Shown piece after piece: positions 9,187 through 18,000 of a DNA stretch of 37,704 nucleotides. The translations under genes and the position numbers were made by a program. The notes beneath the pieces were generated by a model. The model did not search any database and had not been told where the DNA came from. It saw only the letters and a program-made list of their open reading frames with translations. Source of the stretch: Alistipes sp. (GTDB taxonomy: Bacteria; Bacteroidota; Bacteroidia; Bacteroidales; Rikenellaceae); the NCBI GenBank assembly GCA_017630455.1, contig JAGBVG010000014.1, forward strand, positions 1-37,704, written 5' to 3'. Position 1 is the stretch's first letter; every line of letters begins with the position of its first letter.

Positions 9187-9615
9187 ATGAAACGACTTAT
9201 AATATTGATAATGTTGCTTCTACCGCTAAGCAGTATAGCACAAGAGATAACCTTCACTGATATTATGTCGGAGTACTCATCCAAGGAGGGGTGTACGACA
9301 ATGCGAATCGGAAATAGTCTCTTTAGGTCGATGGAGATAGATATTGATGCCGATAGTATGTATATCATATCGGTGGAAAACCACTCGCTGATTCCGCACT
9401 TCAAAGCCCAGATCGAGACTCTCGCAACCTCTATGGAGGTTCTGATGAGCGTAAACCATAGCAGCGAGAGTGTCAATATATATCAGCTCAAAAACGATGG
9501 GCAAATCAAAGAGATTCTTATCGTGACAAGCGAGAAGGATGTATGTGCAGCTATATATATCATCGGCACAAATTTGGTGCTGAATCAGATAGATTCGCTT
9601 ATAAATTTGTTCTAA
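9187..9615 (+). CDS. DUF4252 secreted protein
   Basis: 142 residues with signal peptide MKRLIILIMLLLPLSSIAQ. The body ('FTDIMSEYSSKEGCTTMRIG', '..LFRSMEIDIDADSMYIIS..', 'ILIVTSEKDVCAAIYIIGTN', '..QIDSLINLF') has the length and layout of DUF4252 proteins, which in Bacteroidetes are often encoded beside ECF sigma factors. It is the last gene of the ECF operon, 13 nt after the barrel gene and followed by a terminator at 9636. No enzymatic motif is visible. Confidence 0.75.
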   Translation: MKRLIILIMLLLPLSSIAQEITFTDIMSEYSSKEGCTTMRIGNSLFRSMEIDIDADSMYIISVENHSLIPHFKAQIETLATSMEVLMSVNHSSESVNIYQLKNDGQIKEILIVTSEKDVCAAIYIIGTNLVLNQIDSLINLF

Positions 9616-9635
9616 AGTTAGTCGTCTAACATAGT

Positions 9636-9677
9636 GGAGGGTGCCCGACACATTTTGCGGACACCCTCCTCTCTTTT
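9636..9677 (+). terminator. Rho-independent terminator after ECF operon
   Basis: GGAGGGTGCCCG pairs with CGGACACCCTCC (12 bp with one C/A mismatch) around a 10-nt loop, followed by TCTCTTTT. The arm is nearly the same as in the terminator at 7118. Confidence 0.75.
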
Positions 9678-9688
9678 AAGAAGTTGTA

Positions 9689-9790
9689 TAACAAGAGTTA
9701 GTTTTAGGCGCACGAAGCACGAAAAAGCGGAGTTTACTAATCGTAAATGAGCATTTTGAGTGCAAGTGCAACACCAAAATAACCTTGTTA
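9689..9790. repeat. 102-bp long-hairpin intergenic element (REP/MITE-like)
   Basis: The outer arms TAACAAG (9689-9695) and CTTGTTA (9784-9790) enclose successive pairings: GTTA/TAAC, GG/CC, GCACgaaGCAC with GTGCaaGTGC, AAAA/TTTT, and the tip TTTAC-taatc-GTAAA (9733-9747). The whole intergenic stretch is therefore one imperfect hairpin. A wider inverted repeat, GTCGTCTAAC (9621-9630) with GTTAGACGGC (9787-9796, one mismatch), also encloses the preceding terminator. It lies between two convergent genes and carries no ORF. It could be a bidirectional 3' end structure or a non-autonomous repeat family. Confidence 0.6.
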
Positions 9791-9803
9791 GACGGCTTCT
9801 TTT

Positions 9804-10385
9804 TTAATAATTATCTGCCATAGGCTCAAAATACCTCTGCTCGTGTTCACACGAAGGACAAAGCTTCGGAGCTTTGGAGGCCTTGACAATATATCCGCAG
9901 TTGCGACACTGCCACACTATCTCACCATCGCGACGGAAGAAATCGCCATCGGCCAATCTGCTGAGCAGCTTCAGGTATCGACGTTCGTGCTCCTTCTCCA
10001 CCTCCGCCACGTGCTTGAACGTGAGTGCCACCTTCTGAAAACCCTCGGCGTGCGCAGTCTCGGCAAACGAGGCATAGAGATTCGCCCACTCATCGTGTTC
10101 GCCCTCTGCTGCGGCAATAAGATTATCCGCGGTCGTGGAGATTATACCTGCAGGATAGGATGCGTTGTGAATGGTAGCCATACCTCCCTCGAGATATTTG
10201 AAGAAGCGCTTGGCGTGTTCCATCTCCTGCTCGGCAGTAGTAAGGAATACCGCTGCAATCTGCTCATAGCCATCCTTTTTCGCCTGCTTCGCGAAGAATG
10301 TATAGCGGTTACGCGCCTGACTCTCACCCGCAAAGGCCTTCAATAAATTCTCCTCGGTAAGTGTGCCCTTAAGTCTATCTTTCAT
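9804..10385 (-). CDS. rbr: Rubrerythrin
   Basis: Non-haem iron peroxidase that detoxifies hydrogen peroxide in anaerobes. 193 residues. The N-terminal ferritin-like diiron domain has the ligand motifs 'AGESQARNRY' (Glu21), 'EQEMEHA' (about 53-58), 'EGEHDEW' and 'EVEKEHE'. The C-terminal rubredoxin-like domain has Cys160, Cys163, Cys176 and Cys179 (CRNC and CPSC). The ATG at 10385 (MKDRLKGT) is the usual family start; the frame is open up to 10436 but that extension is not conserved-looking. The gene is apparently monocistronic. Confidence 0.96.
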   Translation of the reverse strand: MKDRLKGTLTEENLLKAFAGESQARNRYTFFAKQAKKDGYEQIAAVFLTTAEQEMEHAKRFFKYLEGGMATIHNASYPAGIISTTADNLIAAAEGEHDEWANLYASFAETAHAEGFQKVALTFKHVAEVEKEHERRYLKLLSRLADGDFFRRDGEIVWQCRNCGYIVKASKAPKLCPSCEHEQRYFEPMADNY

Positions 10386-10446
10386 AATTATCAATGTTTT
10401 AAGATTCATATTGGAACAGTGCAAAATGAGAGCCAAATATTATATA

Positions 10447-10478
10447 TTTGCGAATTAATGGAAATATTGTTATCTTTG
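10447..10478 (+). promoter_or_regulatory. Promoter of the ABC-F gene
   Basis: TTTG (10447-10450), a 20-nt spacer and TATCTTTG (10471-10478) are an exact Bacteroidetes housekeeping promoter. A 7-codon frame (MDEKIKN, 10485-10508) lies at the start of the transcript just before the gene; its significance is unknown. Confidence 0.75.
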
Positions 10479-10514
10479 CACGATATGGACGAAAAAATCA
10501 AAAACTAACTATAT

Positions 10515-12194
10515 ATGGCAGACGAGAAAATTATTTTTTCGATGGTTGGTGTGAGCAAGGTGCTTAACAACAACAAGAAGATTTTGAACAACATCTACCT
10601 GTCGTTCTTCTATGGCGCAAAGATCGGTATCATCGGTCTTAACGGTTCGGGTAAGTCTACCCTTATGAAGATCATCGCAGGTATCGACAAGAGCTACCAG
10701 GGCGAGGTGGTGTTCTCGCCAGGCTACAGCGTGGGCTACCTCGAGCAGGAGCCACAGCTTGACCCTACCAAGACCGTTAAGGAGATCGTGGAGGAGGGTG
10801 CAGCTGCTACCGTAGCACTCTTGAAGGAGTACGAGGATATCAATATGAAGCTCTGCGAGCCTATGGACGACGACGAGATGGCTCGTCTTGTGGAGCGTCA
10901 GGGTGAGCTTTATGAGATGATCGACCACGTAAACGGTTGGGAGTTGGATAGCGTTTTGGAGCGCGCTATGGATGCGTTGCGATGCCCAGATCCTGATCAG
11001 AACGTAAGCGTTTTGTCGGGTGGTGAGCGTCGCCGTGTGGCGTTGTGTCGCTTGTTGTTGCAGCAGCCTGATGTGTTGCTTCTCGATGAGCCTACCAACC
11101 ACCTCGATGCCGAGAGTATCGACTGGTTGGAGCAGCACCTCCAGCAGTATAAGGGTACGGTTATCGCCGTAACCCACGACCGTTACTTCCTCGACAACGT
11201 AGCAGGTTGGATCTTGGAGCTTGACCGCGGTGAGGGTATTCCTTGGAAGGGTAACTACTCTGGCTGGTTGGAGCAGAAGACTCAGCGTATGGCTATGGAG
11301 GAGAAGCAGGAGAGCAAGCGTCGCAAGACCCTCGAGCGCGAGTTGGAGTGGGTACGTATGTCACCATCGGGCCGTCACGCCAAGTCAAAGGCTCGTCTCT
11401 CGGCTTACGATAAGATGATGAACGCCGACACAAAGGAGCGCGAGGAGAAGCTCGAGATCTACATCCCTAACGGTCCACGTTTGGGTGATCTCGTTATCGA
11501 GGCTCAGGGCGTTACCAAGGCCTTCGGCGACAGAGTGTTGTACGAAAACCTCGAGTTCTCGTTGCCACCAGCAGGTATCGTAGGTGTTATCGGTGCTAAC
11601 GGTACTGGTAAGACTACCTTGTTCCGTATGATTATGGGCTTGGAGGAGCCTACATCGGGTAGCTTCCGCGTAGGTCCTACCGTGAAGCTTGCGTACGTAG
11701 ACCAGCAGCATAAGTCTATCGACCCTGAGAAGACCGTATACGAGGTTATCTCTCAGAACTCAGACCTTATCCAGCTCGGTAACCGTCAGGTTCCAGCACG
11801 TGCATACGTAGGTCGCTTCAACTTCAACGGCGCAGACCAGGAGAAGAAGTGCGGCGTGTTGTCGGGTGGTGAGCGTAACCGTCTCCACCTCGCCCTTGCA
11901 CTCAAGGAGCAGGGCAACGTGTTGCTCCTCGATGAGCCTACCAACGATATCGACGTTAACACACTTCGTGCGTTGGAGGAGGGTCTCGAGAACTTCGCAG
12001 GATGTGCTGTGGTTATCTCGCACGACCGTTGGTTCTTGGATCGTATTGCCACCCACATCCTCTCATTTGAGGGCGACTCTAAGGTGGTATTCTACGAGGG
12101 TACATACTCGGAGTATGAGGCGTGGAAGAAGGCTCAGGGTGAGGATACAACCCCTAAGCGCGTGAAGTATAAGAAGTTGTTGGCAGAGCAGTAG
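10515..12194 (+). CDS. ettA: ABC-F ATPase, energy-dependent translational throttle EttA-like
   Basis: Soluble ribosome-associated ATPase with two ABC domains, 559 residues as is usual for EttA. Domain 1: Walker A GLNGSGKST (41-49), signature LSGGE (167-171), Walker B LLLDEPTNHLD (188-198). The linker 'KRRKTLERELEWVRMSPSGR' is the EttA-type PtIM region. Domain 2: Walker A GANGTGKTT (360-368), then LSGGE and LLLDEPTNDID. There are no TM helices. hisS follows after 14 nt, so two translation-related genes are probably co-transcribed. Strong G/C-third-codon bias and uniform codon choice suggest high expression. Confidence 0.93.
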   Translation: MADEKIIFSMVGVSKVLNNNKKILNNIYLSFFYGAKIGIIGLNGSGKSTLMKIIAGIDKSYQGEVVFSPGYSVGYLEQEPQLDPTKTVKEIVEEGAAATVALLKEYEDINMKLCEPMDDDEMARLVERQGELYEMIDHVNGWELDSVLERAMDALRCPDPDQNVSVLSGGERRRVALCRLLLQQPDVLLLDEPTNHLDAESIDWLEQHLQQYKGTVIAVTHDRYFLDNVAGWILELDRGEGIPWKGNYSGWLEQKTQRMAMEEKQESKRRKTLERELEWVRMSPSGRHAKSKARLSAYDKMMNADTKEREEKLEIYIPNGPRLGDLVIEAQGVTKAFGDRVLYENLEFSLPPAGIVGVIGANGTGKTTLFRMIMGLEEPTSGSFRVGPTVKLAYVDQQHKSIDPEKTVYEVISQNSDLIQLGNRQVPARAYVGRFNFNGADQEKKCGVLSGGERNRLHLALALKEQGNVLLLDEPTNDIDVNTLRALEEGLENFAGCAVVISHDRWFLDRIATHILSFEGDSKVVFYEGTYSEYEAWKKAQGEDTTPKRVKYKKLLAEQ

Positions 12195-12208
12195 AATTTC
12201 AGTAGACT

Positions 12209-13549
12209 ATGGCACAGAAACCATCTATTCCAAAGGGTACGCGCGACTTCTCGCCAGAGGAGATGATGCGCCGCACCTATATATTCGATACCATTAAGAG
12301 TGTATTCCGCCTCTTTGGCTATGCTCCACTCGAGACTCCATCTATGGAGAACCTCTCTACCCTACTGGGCAAATATGGCGACGAGGGCGATAAGCTTCTC
12401 TTCAAGATTTTGAACTCTGGTGACTACGGCGCAAAGCTCTCGGAGGAGGAGCTGCGCCAGGCTTCGAAGATCTCGGAGAAGGGTCTTCGTTACGACCTCA
12501 CCGTTCCTTTTGCTCGCTACGTGGTGCAGCACCAGAACGAGATTGTATTCCCATTCAAGCGCTACCAGATTCAGCCTGTATGGCGTGCCGACCGTCCTCA
12601 GAAGGGTCGTTATCGTGAGTTCTACCAGTGCGATGTGGATGTCATCGGCTCTAAGTCACTCCTTTCGGAGGTGGAGTTGGTGGATATCGTAGCACGAGTA
12701 TTCTCGAAGCTCGGCATCTCGGTAACGCTCAAGATGAACAACCGCAAAATATTGTTCGGTATTGCTGAGTCGATTGGTCACGCAGATAAGATGATCGACA
12801 TCACCGTTGCTATCGACAAACTCGACAAAATCGGTTTGGACAACGTGAAGGCTGAGTTGCGCGAGCGCGGCATCGACGATGAGGCTATCGCCAAGCTTCA
12901 ACCAATCCTTGAGCTTAGCGGCACTAATGCCGAGAAACTCTATAAGTTGGAGTCGGTTATCGGTGCGTCGGAGACAGGTATGCTCGGCATCGAGGAGATG
13001 CGCACTATCTTCGAGGGTATCGAGAAGCTCGGCATCAACCTTACACCTGAGCTCGACCTCTCACTCGCTCGCGGCTTGAACTACTACACCGGTGCTATTT
13101 TCGAGGTTAAGGCTAACGACTATCAGATTGGCTCTATCTCGGGTGGTGGACGTTACGACGACCTCACCGGCATCTTCGGAATGCCAGGTATGTCGGGCGT
13201 AGGTATCTCGTTCGGTGCAGACCGTATTTATGACGTTATGCTCGGCCTAAGCCTCTTCCCCGAGGAGTTGGCCTGCTCAACAAAGGTTCTCTTCATCAAT
13301 CTCGGCAAGGCTGAGGAGGAGGCCTCGATGCGCCTTATCTCGAAGTTGCGCGACAACAATGTAGCTGCGGAGATATACCCCGAGTCGGCAAAGATGAAGA
13401 AGCAGATGGAGTATGCCAACCGTCGCGGCATCCCATACGTTGTCATCATCGGTTCGGAGGAGTTGGAGCGCGGTGTAGCGACCCTCAAGGATATGCGCTC
13501 GGGAGAGCAGCGCGAGGTAACTTTCGAGGAGTTGCCAACAGCAATTTAA
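12209..13549 (+). CDS. hisS: Histidyl-tRNA synthetase
   Basis: Class II aminoacyl-tRNA synthetase charging tRNA-His, 446 residues. Motif 1 region '[18 protein letters not shown]'; motif 2 '[21 protein letters not shown]'; the HisRS-specific '[15 protein letters not shown]'; motif 3 '[13 protein letters not shown]'; then the C-terminal anticodon-binding domain (about 355-446). It is in tandem with the ABC-F gene and ends with a strong terminator at 13563. Confidence 0.97.
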   Translation: MAQKPSIPKGTRDFSPEEMMRRTYIFDTIKSVFRLFGYAPLETPSMENLSTLLGKYGDEGDKLLFKILNSGDYGAKLSEEELRQASKISEKGLRYDLTVPFARYVVQHQNEIVFPFKRYQIQPVWRADRPQKGRYREFYQCDVDVIGSKSLLSEVELVDIVARVFSKLGISVTLKMNNRKILFGIAESIGHADKMIDITVAIDKLDKIGLDNVKAELRERGIDDEAIAKLQPILELSGTNAEKLYKLESVIGASETGMLGIEEMRTIFEGIEKLGINLTPELDLSLARGLNYYTGAIFEVKANDYQIGSISGGGRYDDLTGIFGMPGMSGVGISFGADRIYDVMLGLSLFPEELACSTKVLFINLGKAEEEASMRLISKLRDNNVAAEIYPESAKMKKQMEYANRRGIPYVVIIGSEELERGVATLKDMRSGEQREVTFEELPTAI

Positions 13550-13562
13550 GCGGCATACCACA

Positions 13563-13608
13563 AAATCAATAGCGGAGAGAATGTTATATTTTGCTCCGCT
13601 ATTGGTTT
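13563..13608 (+). terminator. Rho-independent terminator after hisS
   Basis: AAATCAATAGCGGAG pairs with CTCCGCTATTGGTTT (15 bp, one G-U) around a 16-nt loop, followed by a short AT-rich tail. It overlaps a possible upstream start (13581) of the S41 protease frame, which argues against that start. Confidence 0.7.
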
Positions 13609-13634
13609 ATATAACAGAGTGTAAACCTCATAAT

Positions 13635-14600
13635 ATGAAACGATTAGTCTTACTTCTACTCTCGGTATTAGGCGCACACCTCTGCGCCTCGGCACAGCTT
13701 ACGGAACTGCAACAGATACAGAAACTAAACTTAGTGTATCAGCAGATTCGCAACAACTATGTCGACGATGTGTCCCTCGAGCCATTAGTAGAGGAGGCTA
13801 TTCGCGCTACACTCAAGGAGCTTGACCCGCACTCGCAATACCTCACCAAGGAGGAGATGACTGAGACACGCGAGCGACTCCGTGAGCCTGATGCTATAAC
13901 CAGCTCTCAGCGCAGTGGCGACATTGGATACATAGCCGTTTCGAGATTCTCGAAGCCTCTTGCCGCAGAGTTTTATAAGGCGTACCGCGCCCTCGGAGAT
14001 ATCGAGAGCTTGGTTGTCGACCTGCGCGACAATGGCGGCGGCGCAATAACATCGGCCATAGATCTCACGTCGCTATTTCTACACAAGGGAGATGTCATAG
14101 TGTCGACAGAGGGGCGTAACACCAACGCTATATATGATACGAAGCATGATGGCAAGCTGTGTGATATTCCCGTTATTGTGCTTATAAACGAGAATAGTGC
14201 CTCGGCAAGCGAGATCTTCGCAGGTGCTATTCAGGATCACGATCGTGGTGTTGTCGTAGGTCGCACAAGCTTTGGCAAGGGTCTTGTGCAGCGACTCATA
14301 AACCTAAAGGATGGCTCGGGCGTGACAATCACCGTGGCACGCTACAAGACACCCTCGGGGCGAGTAATTCAGCGTCCGTACCAGATGGGGCGCAGTGATG
14401 ATTATCAGCGTGATACTATGCGTTATCAGCATCCTGACTCTATACGCCACGACGATGCACCCATCTTCAAAACCCTAAAACTGGGACGCGAGGTGTATGG
14501 TGGCGGAGGCATAACACCCGACATATATATCGAGAGTGACACCATAGCACTCACCAAAGATGCGATAGATAGGTGGTTAGAGGTTATCTCGCCACGCTAA
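13635..14600 (+). CDS. S41 family (CtpA-like) peptidase, short form without PDZ
   Basis: Secreted or periplasmic serine protease, 321 residues, signal peptide MKRLVLLLLSVLGAHLCASA. The core has 'DIGYIAVSRFS', 'LVVDLRDNGGG' (about 127-136), the catalytic serine in 'NSASASE' (Ser190) and the lysine in 'FGKGLVQ' (Lys215); the 25-residue spacing matches CtpB. The family usually has a PDZ domain between the N-terminal helices and the core, but here only about 15 residues (about 80-95) join 'DPHSQYLTKEEM' to the core, so PDZ is missing. The ATG at 13635 gives the signal peptide; an earlier ATG (13581) lies inside the hisS terminator. Confidence 0.88.
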   Translation: MKRLVLLLLSVLGAHLCASAQLTELQQIQKLNLVYQQIRNNYVDDVSLEPLVEEAIRATLKELDPHSQYLTKEEMTETRERLREPDAITSSQRSGDIGYIAVSRFSKPLAAEFYKAYRALGDIESLVVDLRDNGGGAITSAIDLTSLFLHKGDVIVSTEGRNTNAIYDTKHDGKLCDIPVIVLINENSASASEIFAGAIQDHDRGVVVGRTSFGKGLVQRLINLKDGSGVTITVARYKTPSGRVIQRPYQMGRSDDYQRDTMRYQHPDSIRHDDAPIFKTLKLGREVYGGGGITPDIYIESDTIALTKDAIDRWLEVISPR

Positions 14601-14642
14601 GTTTATCCAAGCGCCGTTTTTTGCATCATTACCCCAAAAATA

Positions 14643-14675
14643 AACCCCTCGGAACCGCACAGATTCCGAGGGGTT
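14643..14675. terminator. Bidirectional terminator
   Basis: AACCCCTCGGAA and TTCCGAGGGGTT form a 12-bp perfect stem with a 9-nt loop, between the convergent S41 protease and trxA genes. Confidence 0.7.
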
Positions 14676-14708
14676 ATCGTTTGCATTAGGGTACTACCCT
14701 ATTGCCCA

Positions 14709-15026
14709 CTACAAAAGAGCGTCGATCTTAGCCTTGAGCTGCTCCTTGTCTGCAGTACCTACGTGCTTGTCAACCTGAGCACCATCCTTGAAGAAGAGGA
14801 TAGTAGGCACGTTGCGAACGCGGTGCTGTGCTGCGATCTCATCGCCATCCTCACCTACATCACACTTGCAGATGATAACCTTACCATCATACTCCTCAGC
14901 AAGCTCGTCGATGATAGGGCTTACCATACGGCAAGGACCACACCAAGTTGCCCAGAAATCAATTACTACAGGCAAACCCTTGCCCATTACCTCGTCAAAG
15001 TTCTCGTTGTTTAGTTTAAGTGCCAT
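14709..15026 (-). CDS. trxA: Thioredoxin
   Basis: Cytoplasmic dithiol-disulfide oxidoreductase, 105 residues, the usual length. The active site WCGPC has Cys29 and Cys32; 'VVIDFWATWCGPCRM', 'DVGEDGDEIAAQHRVRNVPT' (with the cis-proline loop VRNVPT) and 'ILFFKDGAQV' are canonical. There is no signal peptide. It lies just after dnaE on the same strand, with 13 nt between them, so read-through is possible. Confidence 0.96.
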   Translation of the reverse strand: MALKLNNENFDEVMGKGLPVVIDFWATWCGPCRMVSPIIDELAEEYDGKVIICKCDVGEDGDEIAAQHRVRNVPTILFFKDGAQVDKHVGTADKEQLKAKIDALL

Positions 15027-15039
15027 AATTGTAAAAATT

Positions 15040-18000
15040 TTATATGTTTATAAAATAGTTGAATTCATTTTTAATCAAGAAGTTCATAAAATCGCTGCTC
15101 GTAGCGACACGATACTTCTTGGAGTTAAGCTTAATCTTGACATCGTTTTGGTGGTCATATATCGTAAACTCCAAAACCGTCTTGCCGGGATTAGCCTCAA
15201 TATGCTGCACGAGCATCTGCGTGAGGGTCGAACACACCTCGTTTATCTCCAACTCGATGCGAATCTTCGAGACATTCTCGGCAACCTCCGCAAGATGCTG
15301 GATCGACTGAATCTTATACACCAACTCGCCCTCCTTGCCAAATCGAGGCTGCACGCGACCTCTGATAAATAGGAAGTTATCCATCTCGATGAATATGCCA
15401 AATTGCTCAAACTCCTTACTCCAGAGTGTAAACTCGTGGTGGGTATTGTAATCCTCGAGGACGAAACGTGCATAGCGACGACCATCCTTGGTTGTGAGGG
15501 GTGTAACGGATGTAATGATACCCGCAACCGACAACTCCTTGCCATTGAGCAGCGTAAGCTCATCCAAATCACCAAGCTCCACCTGACACATCTTCGAGAG
15601 AATAAAATCGAAGCGGTCGAGGGGATGTCCCGAAAGGTAGAGGCCGATAACCTCCTTCTCCTTGTTCAGAACCGCGATATTACTCCAATCCTCCGCCGCG
15701 GGAACACGTGGCGGTGGAACATCCGATCCGCTGTCGCTAAACATACCGAAGAGGCTCTGCTGCGCATTGTTCTTATCCGACTGCACACGCTGTCCGTAGC
15801 GCACCAGCATATCGAGGAACTGAGCGTTGTTGTTATTAGCATCCACAGCAAAGAATCGCGAGCGATTGAAGTCGATAATCGAGTCGAAACCTCCAGCAAA
15901 TGCGATGCTCTCGAGAGATTTGCGGTTGACAACCGAGAAGTTTACACGCTCCATAAAGTCGTAGATAGACTTATATGGGCCATTCTTCAGACGCTCGTTG
16001 ACAATAGACTCTGATGCCGCCTCACCAACACCCTTGATAGCTGCGAGACCAAAACGAATATCACCGCTCTTGGATGTCGAGAACTTAATCATAGAGGCGT
16101 TTACGTCGGGACCGAGAACGGAGATACCCATACTCTTACACTCCGACATATATACCGTCACCTGCTTGATATCGTTCAGGTTGCGGCTGAGCACCGTCGC
16201 CATATACTCCGAAGGGTAGTGAGCCTTGATATATGCAGTCTGGTACGCCACCCACGAGTAGCACGTTGCGTGCGACTTGTTGAAGGCATACGATGCAAAC
16301 TTCTCCCAGTCTGCCCAAATCTTCTCCAGCACCTTCTCGTCGTGACCGTTGGAGATTCCGCCCTCGATAAACTTAGGCTTCAGCTCATCCAGCTTCGACT
16401 TGATCTTCTTACCCATCGCCTTACGCAGCGTATCCGACTCGCCTCGCGTAAAGTTACCCAACAGACGCGACAGCAACATCACCTGCTCCTGATAAACAGT
16501 GATACCGTAGGTATCCTTCAAGTAACGCTCCATAATCGGGATATCGTAGACAATAGGCTTGCGCCCGTGCTTACGATCGATGAAGTCGGGGATGTAGTCC
16601 ATAGGTCCCGGACGGTAGAGGGCATTCATCGCGATAAGATCCTCAAAAGTAGAGGGCTGCAACTCGCGAAGATATTTCTGCATACCTGGCGACTCAAACT
16701 GGAACGTACCAATAGTACCTCCCGCGCAATAGAGTTCGTATGTCTTTCTATCGTCGATAGGGATATTGTCGATATCTATCTCCACGCCGTGGGTCTGCTT
16801 CACATTCTCCACGGCATCTTTGATGATGGACAAGGTCTTCAGACCGAGGAAGTCCATCTTAATAAGACCCGTATCCTCAATCACAGAGCCCTCATACTGC
16901 GTAACAAGCATATTTTCGCCCGTCTCCTTATCCACCGCAGTACTTACAGGTACCCAGTCGGTGATATCATCGCGGCAGATGATAGTGCCGCAGGCGTGAA
17001 CACCCGTACCTCGCACGTTACCCTCAAGCATCTTGGCATACTTGATGGTATCGCGCATCACAGGGTCGTTGGACTCCTCCGCCTCCTTAAGCTCTGGAAC
17101 TGCCATAATGGCATTACGGAGATTGATCTTGAGGAGCTTATCATGGTCATTAGGATCGGGAATACGCTCTGGAATCCACTTACACAGCTGGTTGGCTTGC
17201 GCAAGAGGGAGCTTCTGCACACGTGCGACATCCTTCAGAGCCATCTTCGTGGCCATAGTGCCGTAGGTGATGATGTGCGCCACCTTCTCCTTACCATACT
17301 TCTGTGTCACCCAGTTGAGCACCCTGCCTCGGCCGTCATCGTCAAAGTCGATATCGATATCTGGCAACGAGATACGGTCGGGATTGAGGAATCGCTCGAA
17401 AAGCAAGTCATATTTAATAGGGTCTATCTGCGTGATACCCAAGCAGTAGGCCACCGCAGAACCTGCGGCAGAACCACGACCTGGACCGACCGAGACATCG
17501 AGCTCCTCGCGGGCAGCACGTATGAAGTCCTGGACAATAAGGAAGTAGCCCGGGAAACCCATCGTCTTCATAATGTGCAACTCGAACTTCAGACGTGTAG
17601 TAGTCTCCTCGTCAAGCACTTCGCCATAACGCTTATGCGCGCCATCCATAGCCAATTTGGCGAGGTAATCTGCCTCAAGCTTTATACGATATAGCTTGTC
17701 GTAACCACCTAATTTCTCGATCTTTTTCTTGGCATCCTCCTCTGACATCACCACGTTTCCATTCTCGTCGCGCGTAAACTCATCGAAGAGATTCTGCTCC
17801 GTAAGCGTGGCGCGATAGCCCTCCTCCGTGCCAAACTCCTCGGGGATGGCAAAGGTTGGCATAATAGGTGCGTGGTCGATGCTGTAACCCTCAATCTTGT
17901 TACATATCTCCACGGTGTTATCCAACGCCTCGGGGATATAGTCGAATATGGCGTTCATCTCCGCCGTAGTCTTCATCCACTCCTGCTTGGTGTAGAGCAT

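Noticed and set aside
16219-17694. 491-codon open frame on the plus strand inside dnaE
   Set aside because: It lies antisense to well-conserved dnaE motifs, its composition is that of a complementary-strand shadow, and it has no promoter or family features.
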